A stretch of DNA of 64,000 nucleotides, from the NCBI RefSeq assembly GCF_039541115.1, contig NZ_BAABFP010000007.1, positions 460,290 through 524,289 of the forward strand, given 5' to 3'. Position 1 is the stretch's first letter. The number at the start of each line of letters is the position of its first letter. Shown here one piece after another: positions 42,422 through 51,887 of the stretch. The notes under the pieces are model-generated. The model saw only the letters and a list, made by a program, of their open reading frames with translations, was not told where the DNA came from and ran no database searches. Source of the DNA: Angustibacter luteus (GTDB lineage Bacteria; Actinomycetota; Actinomycetes; Actinomycetales; Angustibacteraceae). A program made the position numbers and the translations under genes.

Positions 42422-43984
42422 GGCGGCGCCCGCAGCGGCGTCGGCCGGGATGTCCTCCTTCTTCGCGTTGATCAGCGTCGCGGCCACCACCAGCGCGAGC
42501 GCGAACAGGACCGCGCCCCAGAAGAAGGCGACCTGGTAGCCGTGGATCAGTGCGTCCGGACCCATCCGCTGCGCATCCTGCGGACTGTGCACGTGGTCGA
42601 CCAGGTAGGCGGTGACGGCTCCGGCGAAGATCGTGTTCAGCAGCGCGGTGCCCAGGGAGCCGCCGATCTGCTGGGACGTGTTCAGGACGGCGCTCGCCAC
42701 CCCGGCGTCGTGGTGCCCGACACCGATCAACGCGGTGCTCGCGGCGGGGATGAACACGCCGGCCAGGCCGACGCTCATCACCAGCTGCGACGGCAGCACG
42801 TGCGTGACGTACGGCGTCGTCGCGTCGATCTGGGTCAACCACAGCATGCCGACGACGGCCAGGGCCAGTCCCGGAACCATGATCGGCCGTGGCCCGAGCC
42901 GGGGCAGGAGCTGCGCGACGACCCCGGCGCTCAGTATCAGCCCGGCGCTGAACGGCAGGAACGCGAACCCCGCCTTGAGTGGCGTGTAGCCCAGGTTGAT
43001 CTGGAAGTAGTACGTCAGGAACAGGAACATCGCGAACAGCCCGGCGCCGACCAGCAGGAACACCAGGTACGCACCGCCACGGTTGCGGTCCAGCACGATC
43101 CGCAACGGCAGCAGCGGGTTCTTCGCCCGTGTCTCCCAGATGACGAAGGCAGTCAGCAGGACGACGGCGAGCACCAGGAAGGTGATCGTCGAGGAGTCGC
43201 CCCAGCCCTGCACCGACGTGTCGTTGCGGTCGCCGGGGTTCGCTGCCTTGGCCGCCTCGGTGAACCCGTACACCAGCGAGACGAGACCGAGCGAGGACAG
43301 CAGCACACCGGGGACGTCGTACCGGGTGTCCCCGGGGGCCCTGCTCTCGTGCACCAGCCGGACGGCCAGCACCGCCACCAGGATCGCGACCGGCGTGTTG
43401 ACGAGCAGGCACCAGCGCCAGGAGGCGTACTCGGTGAGCACGCCACCGACGACCAGGCCGATCGCAGCGCCACCACCCGCGAGCGCCCCGAACACGCCGA
43501 AGGCCTTGGCCCGCTCCTTGGGGTCGGTGAAGGTCACCGTGACGATCGACAGTGCCGCGGGCGCCATCAGCGCGGCGAACGCACCCTGCAACCCGCGGGC
43601 CGCGAACAGCAGCGCCTGGGTGGAGGCGATGCCGCCGAGAGCGGACGCTCCGGCGAACCCCAGCAGACCGATGATGAACGTGCGCTTGCGCCCGGTGTAG
43701 TCCGCGATGCGCCCGCCGAGCAGCAGCAGCCCACCGAACGCGAGCGTGTACGCCGTGATGACCCACTGCCGGTTGGCGTTCGAGATGCCGAGGTCCTCCT
43801 GCGCACTCGGCAGCGCGATGTTCACGATGGAGGCGTCGAGCACGATCATCAGCTGAGCCGCGGCGAGCACCGCCAGGGCCCACCACCGCCGCGGGTCCGG
43901 CTCCTCCGTCGGTGCGGTCGCAGCCGATGCGGCCGTCGGGACGTCGGCGTCAGGCTCGTCGGCGGGTGTGGTCGGCACGCTCAC
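42419..43984 (-). CDS. DHA2-family drug:proton antiporter (MFS)
   Basis: 521 residues, 14 predicted helices. LDASIVNIALPSAQEDLGIS in helix 1, the WVITAYTLAFGGLLLLGGRIADYTGRKR motif A region, and the GGGAAIGLVVGGVLTEYASWRW antiporter motif C are typical of EmrB/QacA-type exporters. Substrate not predictable; an antibiotic or toxic compound is likely. GTG 43984 follows GGAGG. No neighbouring regulator gene is evident. Confidence 0.92.
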   Translation of the reverse strand: MSVPTTPADEPDADVPTAASAATAPTEEPDPRRWWALAVLAAAQLMIVLDASIVNIALPSAQEDLGISNANRQWVITAYTLAFGGLLLLGGRIADYTGRKRTFIIGLLGFAGASALGGIASTQALLFAARGLQGAFAALMAPAALSIVTVTFTDPKERAKAFGVFGALAGGGAAIGLVVGGVLTEYASWRWCLLVNTPVAILVAVLAVRLVHESRAPGDTRYDVPGVLLSSLGLVSLVYGFTEAAKAANPGDRNDTSVQGWGDSSTITFLVLAVVLLTAFVIWETRAKNPLLPLRIVLDRNRGGAYLVFLLVGAGLFAMFLFLTYYFQINLGYTPLKAGFAFLPFSAGLILSAGVVAQLLPRLGPRPIMVPGLALAVVGMLWLTQIDATTPYVTHVLPSQLVMSVGLAGVFIPAASTALIGVGHHDAGVASAVLNTSQQIGGSLGTALLNTIFAGAVTAYLVDHVHSPQDAQRMGPDALIHGYQVAFFWGAVLFALALVVAATLINAKKEDIPADAAAGAA

Positions 43985-44113
43985 GGTTCCTCCAGCGGGA
44001 CGCGGTCTGGCCACGCGAGGCCAGGAGCGGGGATGCAGCGACTCTCCTCCACCAACCACGCCAGGGGCAAAGGGATTCCCAGGAATGCCGTCGACTCCTG
44101 GGCGGGGGCGGTT

Positions 44114-44119
44114 CACGAT
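44114..44119 (+). promoter_or_regulatory. -10 box of a leaderless promoter (GNAT)
   Basis: CACGAT, six bases, ATG 44126. Confidence 0.5.
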
Positions 44120-44125
44120 GGTCGG

Positions 44126-44602
44126 ATGCACGCGGAGACCGCCGAGATCAGCTGGTTCACCGGCCCGCGGGAGGACCTGCGACCCATGTTCGAGCTGGCC
44201 GAGGACTCGGCCCTCCAGCTGGACGCCTACCTGCCGCTCGGGCGGGTCCTCGTGGCCGTCGTGGACGGTGTCGTCGTCGGTCACCTGCAGCTGGTGGACG
44301 GCGACCGGTCCGACGTGCTGGAGCTGAAGAGCCTGGCGGTCGTGGAGTCCTTCCGGGGCAACGGAATCGGGCGGGCTCTGGTCGAGCGGGCCGTGGCCGA
44401 GTGCCGTTCGCAGGCGAGCCGGACGCTGATGGTGTCCACCGCCGCGGCGGGTACCGACAACCTGCGGTTCTACCAGCGCCGAGGGTTCCGGATGCTCAGC
44501 GTGGAACGCGACGCGTTCACCGCGAGCACCGGGTACCCGGACCCGATCGACATCGACGGCATCCCCTTGCGGGACCGCGTCTGGCTGTCGATGGACCTGT
44601 GA
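44126..44602 (+). CDS. GNAT family N-acetyltransferase
   Basis: 158 residues. Acetyl-CoA-binding motif A is LAVVESFRGNGIGRALVERAV; the later NLRFYQRRGFRMLSVERD is motif B. An N-terminal VAVVDGVVVGHLQLVDGD strand pair precedes it. Acetylates an unknown amine. Apparently monocistronic with a leaderless promoter; three bases short of the convergent PLDc_N-like gene. Confidence 0.9.
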   Translation: MHAETAEISWFTGPREDLRPMFELAEDSALQLDAYLPLGRVLVAVVDGVVVGHLQLVDGDRSDVLELKSLAVVESFRGNGIGRALVERAVAECRSQASRTLMVSTAAAGTDNLRFYQRRGFRMLSVERDAFTASTGYPDPIDIDGIPLRDRVWLSMDL

Positions 44603-44604
44603 GC

Positions 44605-44829
44605 TCAGTCGGACTGGCGGCCCGCGACGAGGTAAGCGATCGGGCCGACGGGCTGGATGCCGAGCGCCAGGGTCCACAGCAGCTTCGGGCCGCGCACCTG
44701 GTCCGCCGGCCGCTGCCTGAGGTCGGACGCCGCGATCGCCGTCAGCACCATCTCGATCGCACCGACCACCACCGCGGCCTTGCGCTGGCCGGGGGTGAGC
44801 TCGCTCCACCGCTTCTTGCGCTTCAGCAT
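44605..44829 (-). CDS. Small membrane protein, PLDc_N-like
   Basis: 74 residues. Basic start (LKRKKRWSELTPGQRK), helix AAVVVGAIEMVLTAIAA, and the KLLWTLALGIQPVGPIAYLVAGR second helix that matches the phospholipase-D-nuclease N-terminal family. Two-helix hairpin, probably a membrane anchor; no enzyme domain. ATG 44829. Function unknown. Confidence 0.75.
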   Translation of the reverse strand: MLKRKKRWSELTPGQRKAAVVVGAIEMVLTAIAASDLRQRPADQVRGPKLLWTLALGIQPVGPIAYLVAGRQSD

Positions 44830-44859
44830 GTCTGCGACCTTACGTCCGCCGCGCTGATC

Positions 44860-45837
44860 TCACGCGCCGAGCAGGGCGGCGTAGCTCGTGAGCCGGGTCT
44901 CGACCTCGAACCCGGCGCGCTGGTAGACGGCCAGGGCGCCCGTCGGGTTCTGCGAGTCCACGTGCAGCGAGGACTCGTCGTACCCGGCTTCCTGGTAGGC
45001 CCGCAGCGCGTGGCTGAGCAGCCCCGAAGCCAGCCCGCGCCCCCGGTGCCCGCGCACGGTGCCGAGCTTGCTGACGTACGCCTCCCGCCGTCCGGTCGCG
45101 GCCTGGTACCCCTCGTACTCGTCGGTCTGCAGGTACGCCGCGATCGTGTCCGTCCCGGCCGGCACGGCCACGAACGACAGGTCGGGCCGGAAGGCCTTCG
45201 ACCCCGTGACGAACTGGTGCCAGAGGGCGGCTGACCACGGGGTGAAGTCCGGGTGGTCCAGGAACGCGGAGTTGTGCGCCGCCAGCACGGGCTGGTCCAT
45301 GGACGCCTCGTAGGGCCGCAGATCGTAGCCGGCCACCGAGGGGCCGTCGCCGTCCGCCGACGGCACCTGGTCGAGCCGGACCCGCATCGCGAACTCCCAC
45401 CGCTCGGGGCGCAGGCCGAACGTCTCGAACAGCTCCGCCTGCGCGGTGTTCGCGGACAGGCCGGTGACGATGACCCGGACCGGCAGGTCCGGGCGCCGCT
45501 CGCGCGCCGCCTCGACGGCACGGTCCAGCATCGCGGTGACCAGCGCGGTGCCGATGCCGCGACCGCGGGCATCCGGGCGGACGGCGCCCTCGACCTGCAC
45601 CTTGAACGTGCTGCCGGTCTCGCCCCGGGGCAGCACGGAGAAGTAGCCCAGGAGCTCGCCTCCGGCGCGGGCGCCCACGAAGTCCTTGCCGACCTCGACC
45701 TCCGGGTTGGCGAGCTCCTCCTGCAGGTCGCCCTCGTCGTAGTGGTCGCCGGTGCGGTCGACGGCCTCGATCGCGGTCAGCAGCTCGGCCCAGGCCGGCA
45801 CGTCGGCGCTGGTCAGCGGGTGCAGGGTGAGATCCAC
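44860..45837 (-). CDS. Tandem GNAT-domain acetyltransferase
   Basis: 325 residues with two GNAT domains. The first has VRPDARGRGIGTALVTAMLDRA, the second VRGHRGRGLASGLLSHALRAYQEAGYDESSLHVDSQNP and the YQRAGFEVE end. The layout resembles MshD (mycothiol synthase) relatives, but a mycothiol role cannot be established without comparison. GTG 45837 is supported by TACGCT (45850-45845) seven bases upstream; an upstream ATG at 45891 would add a basic extension without conservation. Divergent from lepA. Confidence 0.85.
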   Translation of the reverse strand: MDLTLHPLTSADVPAWAELLTAIEAVDRTGDHYDEGDLQEELANPEVEVGKDFVGARAGGELLGYFSVLPRGETGSTFKVQVEGAVRPDARGRGIGTALVTAMLDRAVEAARERRPDLPVRVIVTGLSANTAQAELFETFGLRPERWEFAMRVRLDQVPSADGDGPSVAGYDLRPYEASMDQPVLAAHNSAFLDHPDFTPWSAALWHQFVTGSKAFRPDLSFVAVPAGTDTIAAYLQTDEYEGYQAATGRREAYVSKLGTVRGHRGRGLASGLLSHALRAYQEAGYDESSLHVDSQNPTGALAVYQRAGFEVETRLTSYAALLGA

Positions 45838-45844
45838 GCCTGGC

Positions 45845-45850
45845 AGCGTA
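45845..45850 (-). promoter_or_regulatory. -10 box of a leaderless promoter (tandem GNAT)
   Basis: TACGCT on the minus strand seven bases before GTG 45837. Confidence 0.5.
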
Positions 45851-45987
45851 GGAGGCGCTGCCGGGCGGCGTCGCGGTGTTTTCGTCCCCACGGACGCCGG
45901 ATGGCGACCGCTGCGGGGCCAGCGTGGGAGACTGGGCCGTCGTCCGCGACGTGATCCATGACCCCGACCAGATGAGGTCCACCGCTC

Positions 45988-47841
45988 GTGTCACCCATGG
46001 CCCGCTCCGCGCTGCCGCCCGCCGCGACGCCGCCGGACCTGATCCGAAACTTCTGCATCATCGCGCACATCGACCACGGCAAGTCGACGCTGGCCGACCG
46101 GATGCTGCAGATCACCGGCGTCGTCGACCCGAGGGCGATGCGCGCCCAGTACCTGGACCGGATGGACATCGAGCGTGAGCGCGGCATCACCATCAAGAGC
46201 CAGGCGGTGCGGATGCCGTGGGAGCTCGACGGCACGACGTTCGCGCTGAACATGATCGACACGCCGGGGCACGTCGACTTCACCTACGAGGTGTCGCGCT
46301 CGCTGGCCGCCTGCGAGGGCGCCGTGCTCCTGGTGGACGCCGCGCAGGGCATCGAGGCGCAGACGCTGGCCAACCTGTACCTGGCGATGGAGAACGACCT
46401 CACGATCATCCCGGTGCTGAACAAGATCGACCTGCCGGCGGCGCAGCCCGAGAAGTACGCCGCCGAGCTCGCCCACCTGGTGGGCGGCGAGCCCGAGGAC
46501 GTGCTGCTCGTCTCCGGCAAGACCGGCGTGGGCGTCGAGCCGCTGCTCGACACGATCACCCGCCGGCTGCCGGCCCCCACCGGGGACCCGGACGGACCGG
46601 CCCGGGCGATGATCTTCGACTCCGTGTACGACACCTACCGCGGCGTCGTCACGTACGTCCGCGTCATCGACGGCCACCTCAGCCCGCGCGAGCGCATCGT
46701 GATGATGTCGACGAAGGCGCACCACGAGCTGCTCGAGATCGGCGTCAGCTCGCCCGAGCCCGAGCCCACCAAGGGTCTGGGCGTCGGCGAAGTCGGCTAC
46801 CTCATCACCGGGGTGAAGGACGTCCGCCAGTCCAAGGTCGGCGACACCGTCACCAACGCCGGAAAGCCGGCGAAGACCGCGCTCGCCGGGTACAGCGACC
46901 CGAAGCCGATGGTGTTCAGCGGCCTGTACCCGATCGACGGCTCGGACTACCCGATCCTGCGCGACGCCCTCGACCGGCTGAAGCTGAACGACGCCGCCCT
47001 CGTCTACGAGCCCGAGACGTCCGCGGCGCTCGGCTTCGGCTTCCGGGTGGGCTTCCTGGGCCTGCTCCACCTGGAGATCATCCGCGAGCGGCTCGAGCGC
47101 GAGTTCGACCTGGACCTCATCTCCACGCTGCCCAGCGCCGTCTACGACGTGACGATGGACGACGGCACCCAGATCAACGTGACCAACCCGTCCGAGTACC
47201 CGGTCGGCAAGATCCGTGAGGTGCGCGAGCCCGTCGTGCGGGCGACGATCCTGTCGCCGTCCGACTACGTGGGCACGATCATGGAGCTCTGCCAGGCCCG
47301 GCGCGGCACCCTGCGCGGCATGGACTACCTGTCCGAGGACCGCGTCGAGATGCGCTACACGTTGCCGCTCGCCGAGATCGTGTTCGACTTCTTCGACATG
47401 CTGAAGTCACGCACCCGCGGCTACGCCTCGCTGGACTACGAGCCGGACGGCGACCAGGTGTCCGACCTGGTGAAGGTCGACATCCTGCTGCAGGGCGAGC
47501 AGGTCGACGCGTTCAGCACGATCGTCCACCAGGACAAGGCCTACGCGTACGGCGTGATGATGGCCGGCAAGCTGCGCGAGCTCATCCCGCGCCAGCAGTT
47601 CGAGGTGCCGATCCAGGCCGCCATCGGCTCGCGCATCATCGCCCGCGAGACCATCCGCGCCATCCGCAAGGACGTCCTGGCCAAGTGCTACGGGGGTGAC
47701 ATCACCCGCAAGCGCAAGCTGCTGGAGAAGCAGAAGGAAGGCAAGAAGCGGATGAAGATGGTCGGCCGGGTGGAGGTGCCGCAGGAGGCCTTCATCGCCG
47801 CGCTGTCCAACGAGGCCGTCCCGGACAAGGCCAAGAAGTAG
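45988..47841 (+). CDS. lepA: Elongation factor 4 (LepA)
   Basis: 617 residues. GTPase motifs are [21 protein letters not shown] and NKIDLPAA; effector [14 protein letters not shown]; the LepA C-terminal domain ([29 protein letters not shown]) is present. LepA is a ribosome-associated GTPase acting in initiation or back-translocation. GTG 45988 follows GAGG by ten bases; ATG 45997 is possible. A weak GC hairpin (47842-47864) follows. Confidence 0.97.
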   Translation: MSPMARSALPPAATPPDLIRNFCIIAHIDHGKSTLADRMLQITGVVDPRAMRAQYLDRMDIERERGITIKSQAVRMPWELDGTTFALNMIDTPGHVDFTYEVSRSLAACEGAVLLVDAAQGIEAQTLANLYLAMENDLTIIPVLNKIDLPAAQPEKYAAELAHLVGGEPEDVLLVSGKTGVGVEPLLDTITRRLPAPTGDPDGPARAMIFDSVYDTYRGVVTYVRVIDGHLSPRERIVMMSTKAHHELLEIGVSSPEPEPTKGLGVGEVGYLITGVKDVRQSKVGDTVTNAGKPAKTALAGYSDPKPMVFSGLYPIDGSDYPILRDALDRLKLNDAALVYEPETSAALGFGFRVGFLGLLHLEIIRERLEREFDLDLISTLPSAVYDVTMDDGTQINVTNPSEYPVGKIREVREPVVRATILSPSDYVGTIMELCQARRGTLRGMDYLSEDRVEMRYTLPLAEIVFDFFDMLKSRTRGYASLDYEPDGDQVSDLVKVDILLQGEQVDAFSTIVHQDKAYAYGVMMAGKLRELIPRQQFEVPIQAAIGSRIIARETIRAIRKDVLAKCYGGDITRKRKLLEKQKEGKKRMKMVGRVEVPQEAFIAALSNEAVPDKAKK

Positions 47842-47884
47842 CCGCCGTCCCGGACGAGCGGCGGGATCCACCGTCCCTCGATCG

Positions 47885-47913
47885 TTGACACCGAACGGGC
47901 GCGCGATCAGGCT
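47885..47913 (+). promoter_or_regulatory. Patatin gene promoter
   Basis: TTGACA (47885-47890), 17-base spacer, CAGGCT (47908-47913). The gene begins about 40 bases later behind GGGAG. Confidence 0.65.
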
Positions 47914-47960
47914 CGGATCACGCCGGATGCTGACGCCGGCTGCGCTCTGAGGGAGCAACC

Positions 47961-50357
47961 GTGGCCGCGTCCGACACCGCCGGCAGTTCCAAGACCGTCA
48001 CCGAGCTGCGCCTGGCGCTGGTCTGCTACGGCGGCGTCTCGTTGGCCATCTACATGCACGGGGTGGCCAAGGAGCTGCACAAGCTCGTGGTGGCTTCGCG
48101 TCGCTTCGACGAGCTCGGTCCGCAGGGCGACAACCCGTTCGACGAGCGCGTCGACTCCGAGCACGCCTACTTCGAGGCGCTGCGCGACCTGGCCGGCGAG
48201 GGACGCGTGCTGTCGGTCAACGTCGACATCATCGCCGGCACCTCCGCCGGAGGGATCAACGGTGTCTGCCTGGCAAAGGTGTTGGCGCGCAACGGGTCCC
48301 AGGACGCGCTGAAGCGGCTCTGGATCGACGAGGGCGACCTGAAGAAGCTGCTCAAGGCGCCGCCGCTGCTCGGCTGGCGCACCCGCGCGGCCCTCGCCGT
48401 CGGCGGCCTGCTGCCGCGGCTGCGCAAGCCGGTGTCCCCGCTGCGCGGCGACCGGATGTCGCGACTGCTGTACGACGCGATCGCGGACATGGAGAAGCCG
48501 GTGGACGCCGACCGTCGCACCCTGCTGCAGCCGACGACTCCGCTGGACCTGTTCGTCACGACCACCGACCTGGCGGGGTTCCGCACGCTGGTGCCCACCG
48601 GCGCCGGCGGCGCGAGCCAGCGCGAGACGGACCACTCCCAGGTCGTCCAGCTGCGCACCGACGGCCAGGACGACACGTTCGGGGCGGACAGCGTCGGCAC
48701 CCTCGCCTTCGCGGCCCGGGCGACGTCGTCCTTCCCCGGCGCCTTCCCGCCGGTGAGCCTGAACAGCTTCAAGACCGAGCTGGCCGGTCGGGCGCTGGAC
48801 GGCGAGCAGGTGGCACTGAAGTTCCGCCGCCGGTACGGCGACCCCGGGCAGTCGCTGGACGCCTGGTTCGTCGACGGGGGAGTGCTCGACAACGCGCCGT
48901 TCGACCTCGTCGTCGAGGCGATCAGCCAGAAGCGTGCGGAGACCGAGGTGGTGCGCCGGCTGGTCTACATCCAGCCCGACCCCGGTCGCGCGATCGACAC
49001 CACCGTGCCCGGCCCGCTGGCGGCCGAGCCGGCGCCCGGCTACCTGTCGGGTCTGCTGAAGAGCGTCGGCTCCGTCCGCGGCAGCCACTCGATCCTGCGC
49101 GAGCTCGAGACCCTGCGGGACCTGAACACCCGCATCGCCGAGCTGGCCGCCATCGCCGAGCAGCAGTCGGCGCAGGTGGACGCGGCGATCGAGGCGGCCT
49201 GGGCGTCGGCCCCCTCGGGCTCGTCGGCCCAGGCGGGCCAGGCGTGGGACATCAACGACCAGCAGGACGTGCAGACCCTGGCCGCGAGCCTGTACGCCGC
49301 GGCACCGGCCTTCGTCGGGGCCGGCTTCGCCACCTACTGCCGGCTGAAGGTCGAGGTGGCCGGCGTGCGGCTCGCCGACGAGGTGGTCGAGCGGTTCGTC
49401 TACCCGCCGGGGTCGAGCCGGGCCAGCTTCGTCCGCGCCGCCATCTCGGCGTGGGCCCGCGGGCACGTCGAGTGGCGCGAGGTCGACCAGAGCCGGTTGC
49501 TCGAGCTGCTCGGCCCGGTCGACGTCCCCTACCGAGAGCGCCGGCTGATGTTCATCCTGTCCGGCATCAACGCCCTCTACGCCACGACCGACACGGCGAC
49601 CGGTCCGCCGCGCGCCGACCTGGACGCACTGAAGACGAGGGCCTGGCAGCTGCTGGAGGAGTTGCGGGCGGCGCCGCGGGAGGCGGTGCACGCGGTGCCG
49701 GACTCGGCAGTGACCTTCCTCGGCGCCGACCTGACCGACGACCACGTGTTCGGCAACCCCGAGGGCTTCGCCGCCGACCACGACGCGGAGTTCACCACTC
49801 TGTTCTCCACCTACCGGGCCAGCCTGCAGGAGCAGCTGGAGGACAGCACGGCGCCCATCTGGCAAGGCTTCGTGCAGCACACCGCCGCCTGGGCGTCCGA
49901 CGATCGGCGAGGCCTGCTCTCGCGGTACCTGGGCTTCCCGCTGTGGGACGCGCTGATCTTCCCGACCGTGGCGCTGGCGCAGCTGCCGCAGTTCAGCCCG
50001 ATCACGGTGAGCCAGTTCAGCCCGCTGGCCGCCATGGCGTTGCCGACTCCGGACGGTGGCAAGCTCAAGGGGGTCTCGCTGCACCACTTCGGCGGGTTCG
50101 CGGACGCTTCCTGGCGGGAGAACGACTACCTGTGGGGGCGCCTGGACTCTGCGGAGCTGCTGCTGCGGACGCTGCGGTCCAGCGCTCCCGGTCAGTCCCC
50201 ACCGACCCCGCGGGACGCCGCCGACGCCGCCGGGCTGGCCGGGCCACGGCTGCGCTCGGCCCTGACCGCGATCCTGGCGGCCGAGTCCGACCTCGTCCGG
50301 GATCGGGCGCTGCTGCCGACCCTGCAGGCGGCCGTCGGCACGCTGCCGTCGACGTAG
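47961..50357 (+). CDS. Patatin-like phospholipase (DUF3376 type)
   Basis: 798 residues, much larger than minimal patatins. The oxyanion motif is CYGGVSLAIYMHGV; nucleophile Ser is in DIIAGTSAGGINGV; catalytic Asp is in WFVDGGVLDNAPFD. The long C-terminal half (DUF3376-like) is helical, with no known role. Patatins are Ser-Asp lipid acyl hydrolases. No signal peptide, so it acts inside the cell or at the membrane. GTG 47961 has GGGAG eight bases upstream. Confidence 0.9.
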   Translation: MAASDTAGSSKTVTELRLALVCYGGVSLAIYMHGVAKELHKLVVASRRFDELGPQGDNPFDERVDSEHAYFEALRDLAGEGRVLSVNVDIIAGTSAGGINGVCLAKVLARNGSQDALKRLWIDEGDLKKLLKAPPLLGWRTRAALAVGGLLPRLRKPVSPLRGDRMSRLLYDAIADMEKPVDADRRTLLQPTTPLDLFVTTTDLAGFRTLVPTGAGGASQRETDHSQVVQLRTDGQDDTFGADSVGTLAFAARATSSFPGAFPPVSLNSFKTELAGRALDGEQVALKFRRRYGDPGQSLDAWFVDGGVLDNAPFDLVVEAISQKRAETEVVRRLVYIQPDPGRAIDTTVPGPLAAEPAPGYLSGLLKSVGSVRGSHSILRELETLRDLNTRIAELAAIAEQQSAQVDAAIEAAWASAPSGSSAQAGQAWDINDQQDVQTLAASLYAAAPAFVGAGFATYCRLKVEVAGVRLADEVVERFVYPPGSSRASFVRAAISAWARGHVEWREVDQSRLLELLGPVDVPYRERRLMFILSGINALYATTDTATGPPRADLDALKTRAWQLLEELRAAPREAVHAVPDSAVTFLGADLTDDHVFGNPEGFAADHDAEFTTLFSTYRASLQEQLEDSTAPIWQGFVQHTAAWASDDRRGLLSRYLGFPLWDALIFPTVALAQLPQFSPITVSQFSPLAAMALPTPDGGKLKGVSLHHFGGFADASWRENDYLWGRLDSAELLLRTLRSSAPGQSPPTPRDAADAAGLAGPRLRSALTAILAAESDLVRDRALLPTLQAAVGTLPST

Positions 50358-50379
50358 CTTCACGCCCACTTTGGTCGTG

Positions 50380-50441
50380 TGACACCACCAGGGCACGACA
50401 AGCGCTTGACATGACACCATTGTGGTGTCACTTTAGTGTCA
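50380..50441 (+). promoter_or_regulatory. Promoter and palindromic operator of the RHH regulator
   Basis: TTGACA (50406-50411), 17-base spacer, CACTTT (50429-50434), six bases, ATG 50441: leaderless. A perfect TGACACCA-TTG-TGGTGTCA palindrome (50412-50430) fills the spacer; half-sites TGACACCA (50380-50387) and TAGTGTCA (50434-50441) flank it, so up to two RHH dimers could bind. Confidence 0.85.
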
Positions 50442-50929
50442 TGGAACTCGGACAGTACGTCAGCGACCTGCAGCGCCAGCTCGTGCACTCGGCGGAGAAC
50501 GGCTCGGACGACGCGCGTGCCGTTGCCGAGCGACTGGCCGCCGGGTTGGATGCCGCGACGCGGCTCGTGCTGCTCGACGTGCTCTCGGCCGCGGTCGGTG
50601 AGATCACCCGCGACCTTGCACCGGGTTCGGTCGACCTGCGCCTGCGCGGCCGCGACGTCGAGTTCGTCATCAGCCAGCCGAACGCGGAGGCGGACGTGGA
50701 CGACCGGCCGCCAGCCTCGGTCGACCTCGACGACACCAGCACCTCGCGCACGACGCTCCGCCTGCCGGACGCCCTCAAGGCCCAGGTCGACGAGGCAGCG
50801 ACCGCCGACGGTCTGTCGGTCAACACCTGGCTGGTCCGCGCCGTCGCCGCGGCCCTGCAGCCCAAGCAGCGACGCACGGCGCAGCGCGTGCTGCGCACCG
50901 GGGACAACTTCGCCGGCTGGGCGCGCTAG
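50441..50929 (+). CDS. Ribbon-helix-helix regulator, HicB-like
   Basis: 162 residues. The N-terminal 100 residues are a helical and acidic domain (LGQYVSDLQRQLVHSAENG, DAATRLVLLDVLSAAVGE); the C-terminus is a ribbon-helix-helix (RTTLRLPDALKAQVDEAATADGLSVNTWLVRAVAAAL). It probably represses its own operon through the palindrome overlapping its promoter. No HicA toxin is adjacent. It precedes the DUF4097 gene by 79 bases and the ABC genes, forming a four-gene operon. Confidence 0.8.
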   Translation: MELGQYVSDLQRQLVHSAENGSDDARAVAERLAAGLDAATRLVLLDVLSAAVGEITRDLAPGSVDLRLRGRDVEFVISQPNAEADVDDRPPASVDLDDTSTSRTTLRLPDALKAQVDEAATADGLSVNTWLVRAVAAALQPKQRRTAQRVLRTGDNFAGWAR

Positions 50930-51008
50930 CCCCGGGTCAGCCCCACACCACCAGCCACGCGAACCCGCGGGGCCGGACGAACACACCCACAGAGAGGCAG
51001 GCGTCAGC

Positions 51009-51887
51009 ATGCCCACCTACAGCACCACCACCCCGATCGACGTCGCCATCGACCTCCAGGTCGGGGCCATCGAGGTCGTCGCCAGCGACCGCGCGGACAC
51101 GGTCGTGACCGTCTCGCCCACCAACCCGGCGAAGGCGGTCGACCGCCGCGGCGCGGAGGCCACCGACGTCGAGTTCGACGGCCAGCGCCTCACCATCCGG
51201 GGGCCGCGGCCACGCTTCTCGTGGCTCGGCCCCAACGAGTCCATCGACCTCACGATCGAGGTCCCGGCCGGTTCACGGCTCACTGCCGAGGTCGCGGTCG
51301 GCGCAGTGCGCACCGTCGGACGCCTCGGCGCCACCCGCATCAAGAGCTCGATGGGCCCCGTGGAGCTCGACACCACCGGCGACCTGTGGCTGCGCGCCTC
51401 GCACGGCAACACGCGTCTGGGCACTGCCGAGGGCGGCGTCGAGATCACGGCGTCGCACGGTCAGATCCGGCTCGGGACCGTCTCCGGTGACGCAGTTCTC
51501 AAGGCGTCGCACGGCACCATCCAGGTCGAGGAGTCCGGCGGCGACCTCGACGCGAAGCTCTCGTACGGCGACCTCGAGATCACGAGGGCCCTGGCCTCCG
51601 TCACGGCGAAGACCGCGTACGGCGCCATCCGGCTGCACGAGGTCTCGAGCGGGTCCATCGAGGTCGAGAGCGGTTTCGGCGCGGTCGACATCGGCGTCCG
51701 GCCCGGCGTCCCGGCGTGGCTCGACCTGGCCTCCAAGGACGGGCACGTGCGCAACCAGCTCGCCGGCGACAGTGCTCCCGGCGCGTCCGAGCAGACCGTC
51801 TCGGTGCGGGCGCGCACCCAGTTCGGCGACATCACCGTCGACCGCGCCGGCACCACCGACAGCTCCAGAAAGGATCGGCAGCGATGA
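51009..51887 (+). CDS. DUF4097 beta-helix-like protein
   Basis: 292 residues of short repeating beta segments with SHG, YG and GFG turns (LRASHGNTRLGTAEGGVEIT; KLSYGDLEITRALASVTAK; GFGAVDIGV), the DUF4097 adhesin-like signature; no signal peptide. Such proteins often sit with RHH/HTH regulators and ABC exporters and may sense envelope stress; function is unproven. ATG 51009 follows AGGCAGG. Its TGA overlaps the ABC start (ATGA). Confidence 0.85.
   Translation: MPTYSTTTPIDVAIDLQVGAIEVVASDRADTVVTVSPTNPAKAVDRRGAEATDVEFDGQRLTIRGPRPRFSWLGPNESIDLTIEVPAGSRLTAEVAVGAVRTVGRLGATRIKSSMGPVELDTTGDLWLRASHGNTRLGTAEGGVEITASHGQIRLGTVSGDAVLKASHGTIQVEESGGDLDAKLSYGDLEITRALASVTAKTAYGAIRLHEVSSGSIEVESGFGAVDIGVRPGVPAWLDLASKDGHVRNQLAGDSAPGASEQTVSVRARTQFGDITVDRAGTTDSSRKDRQR

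Noticed and set aside
50441-50929. HicAB toxin–antitoxin
   Set aside because: RHH part is HicB-like but no HicA gene is adjacent; neighbouring genes are DUF4097 and ABC transporter.
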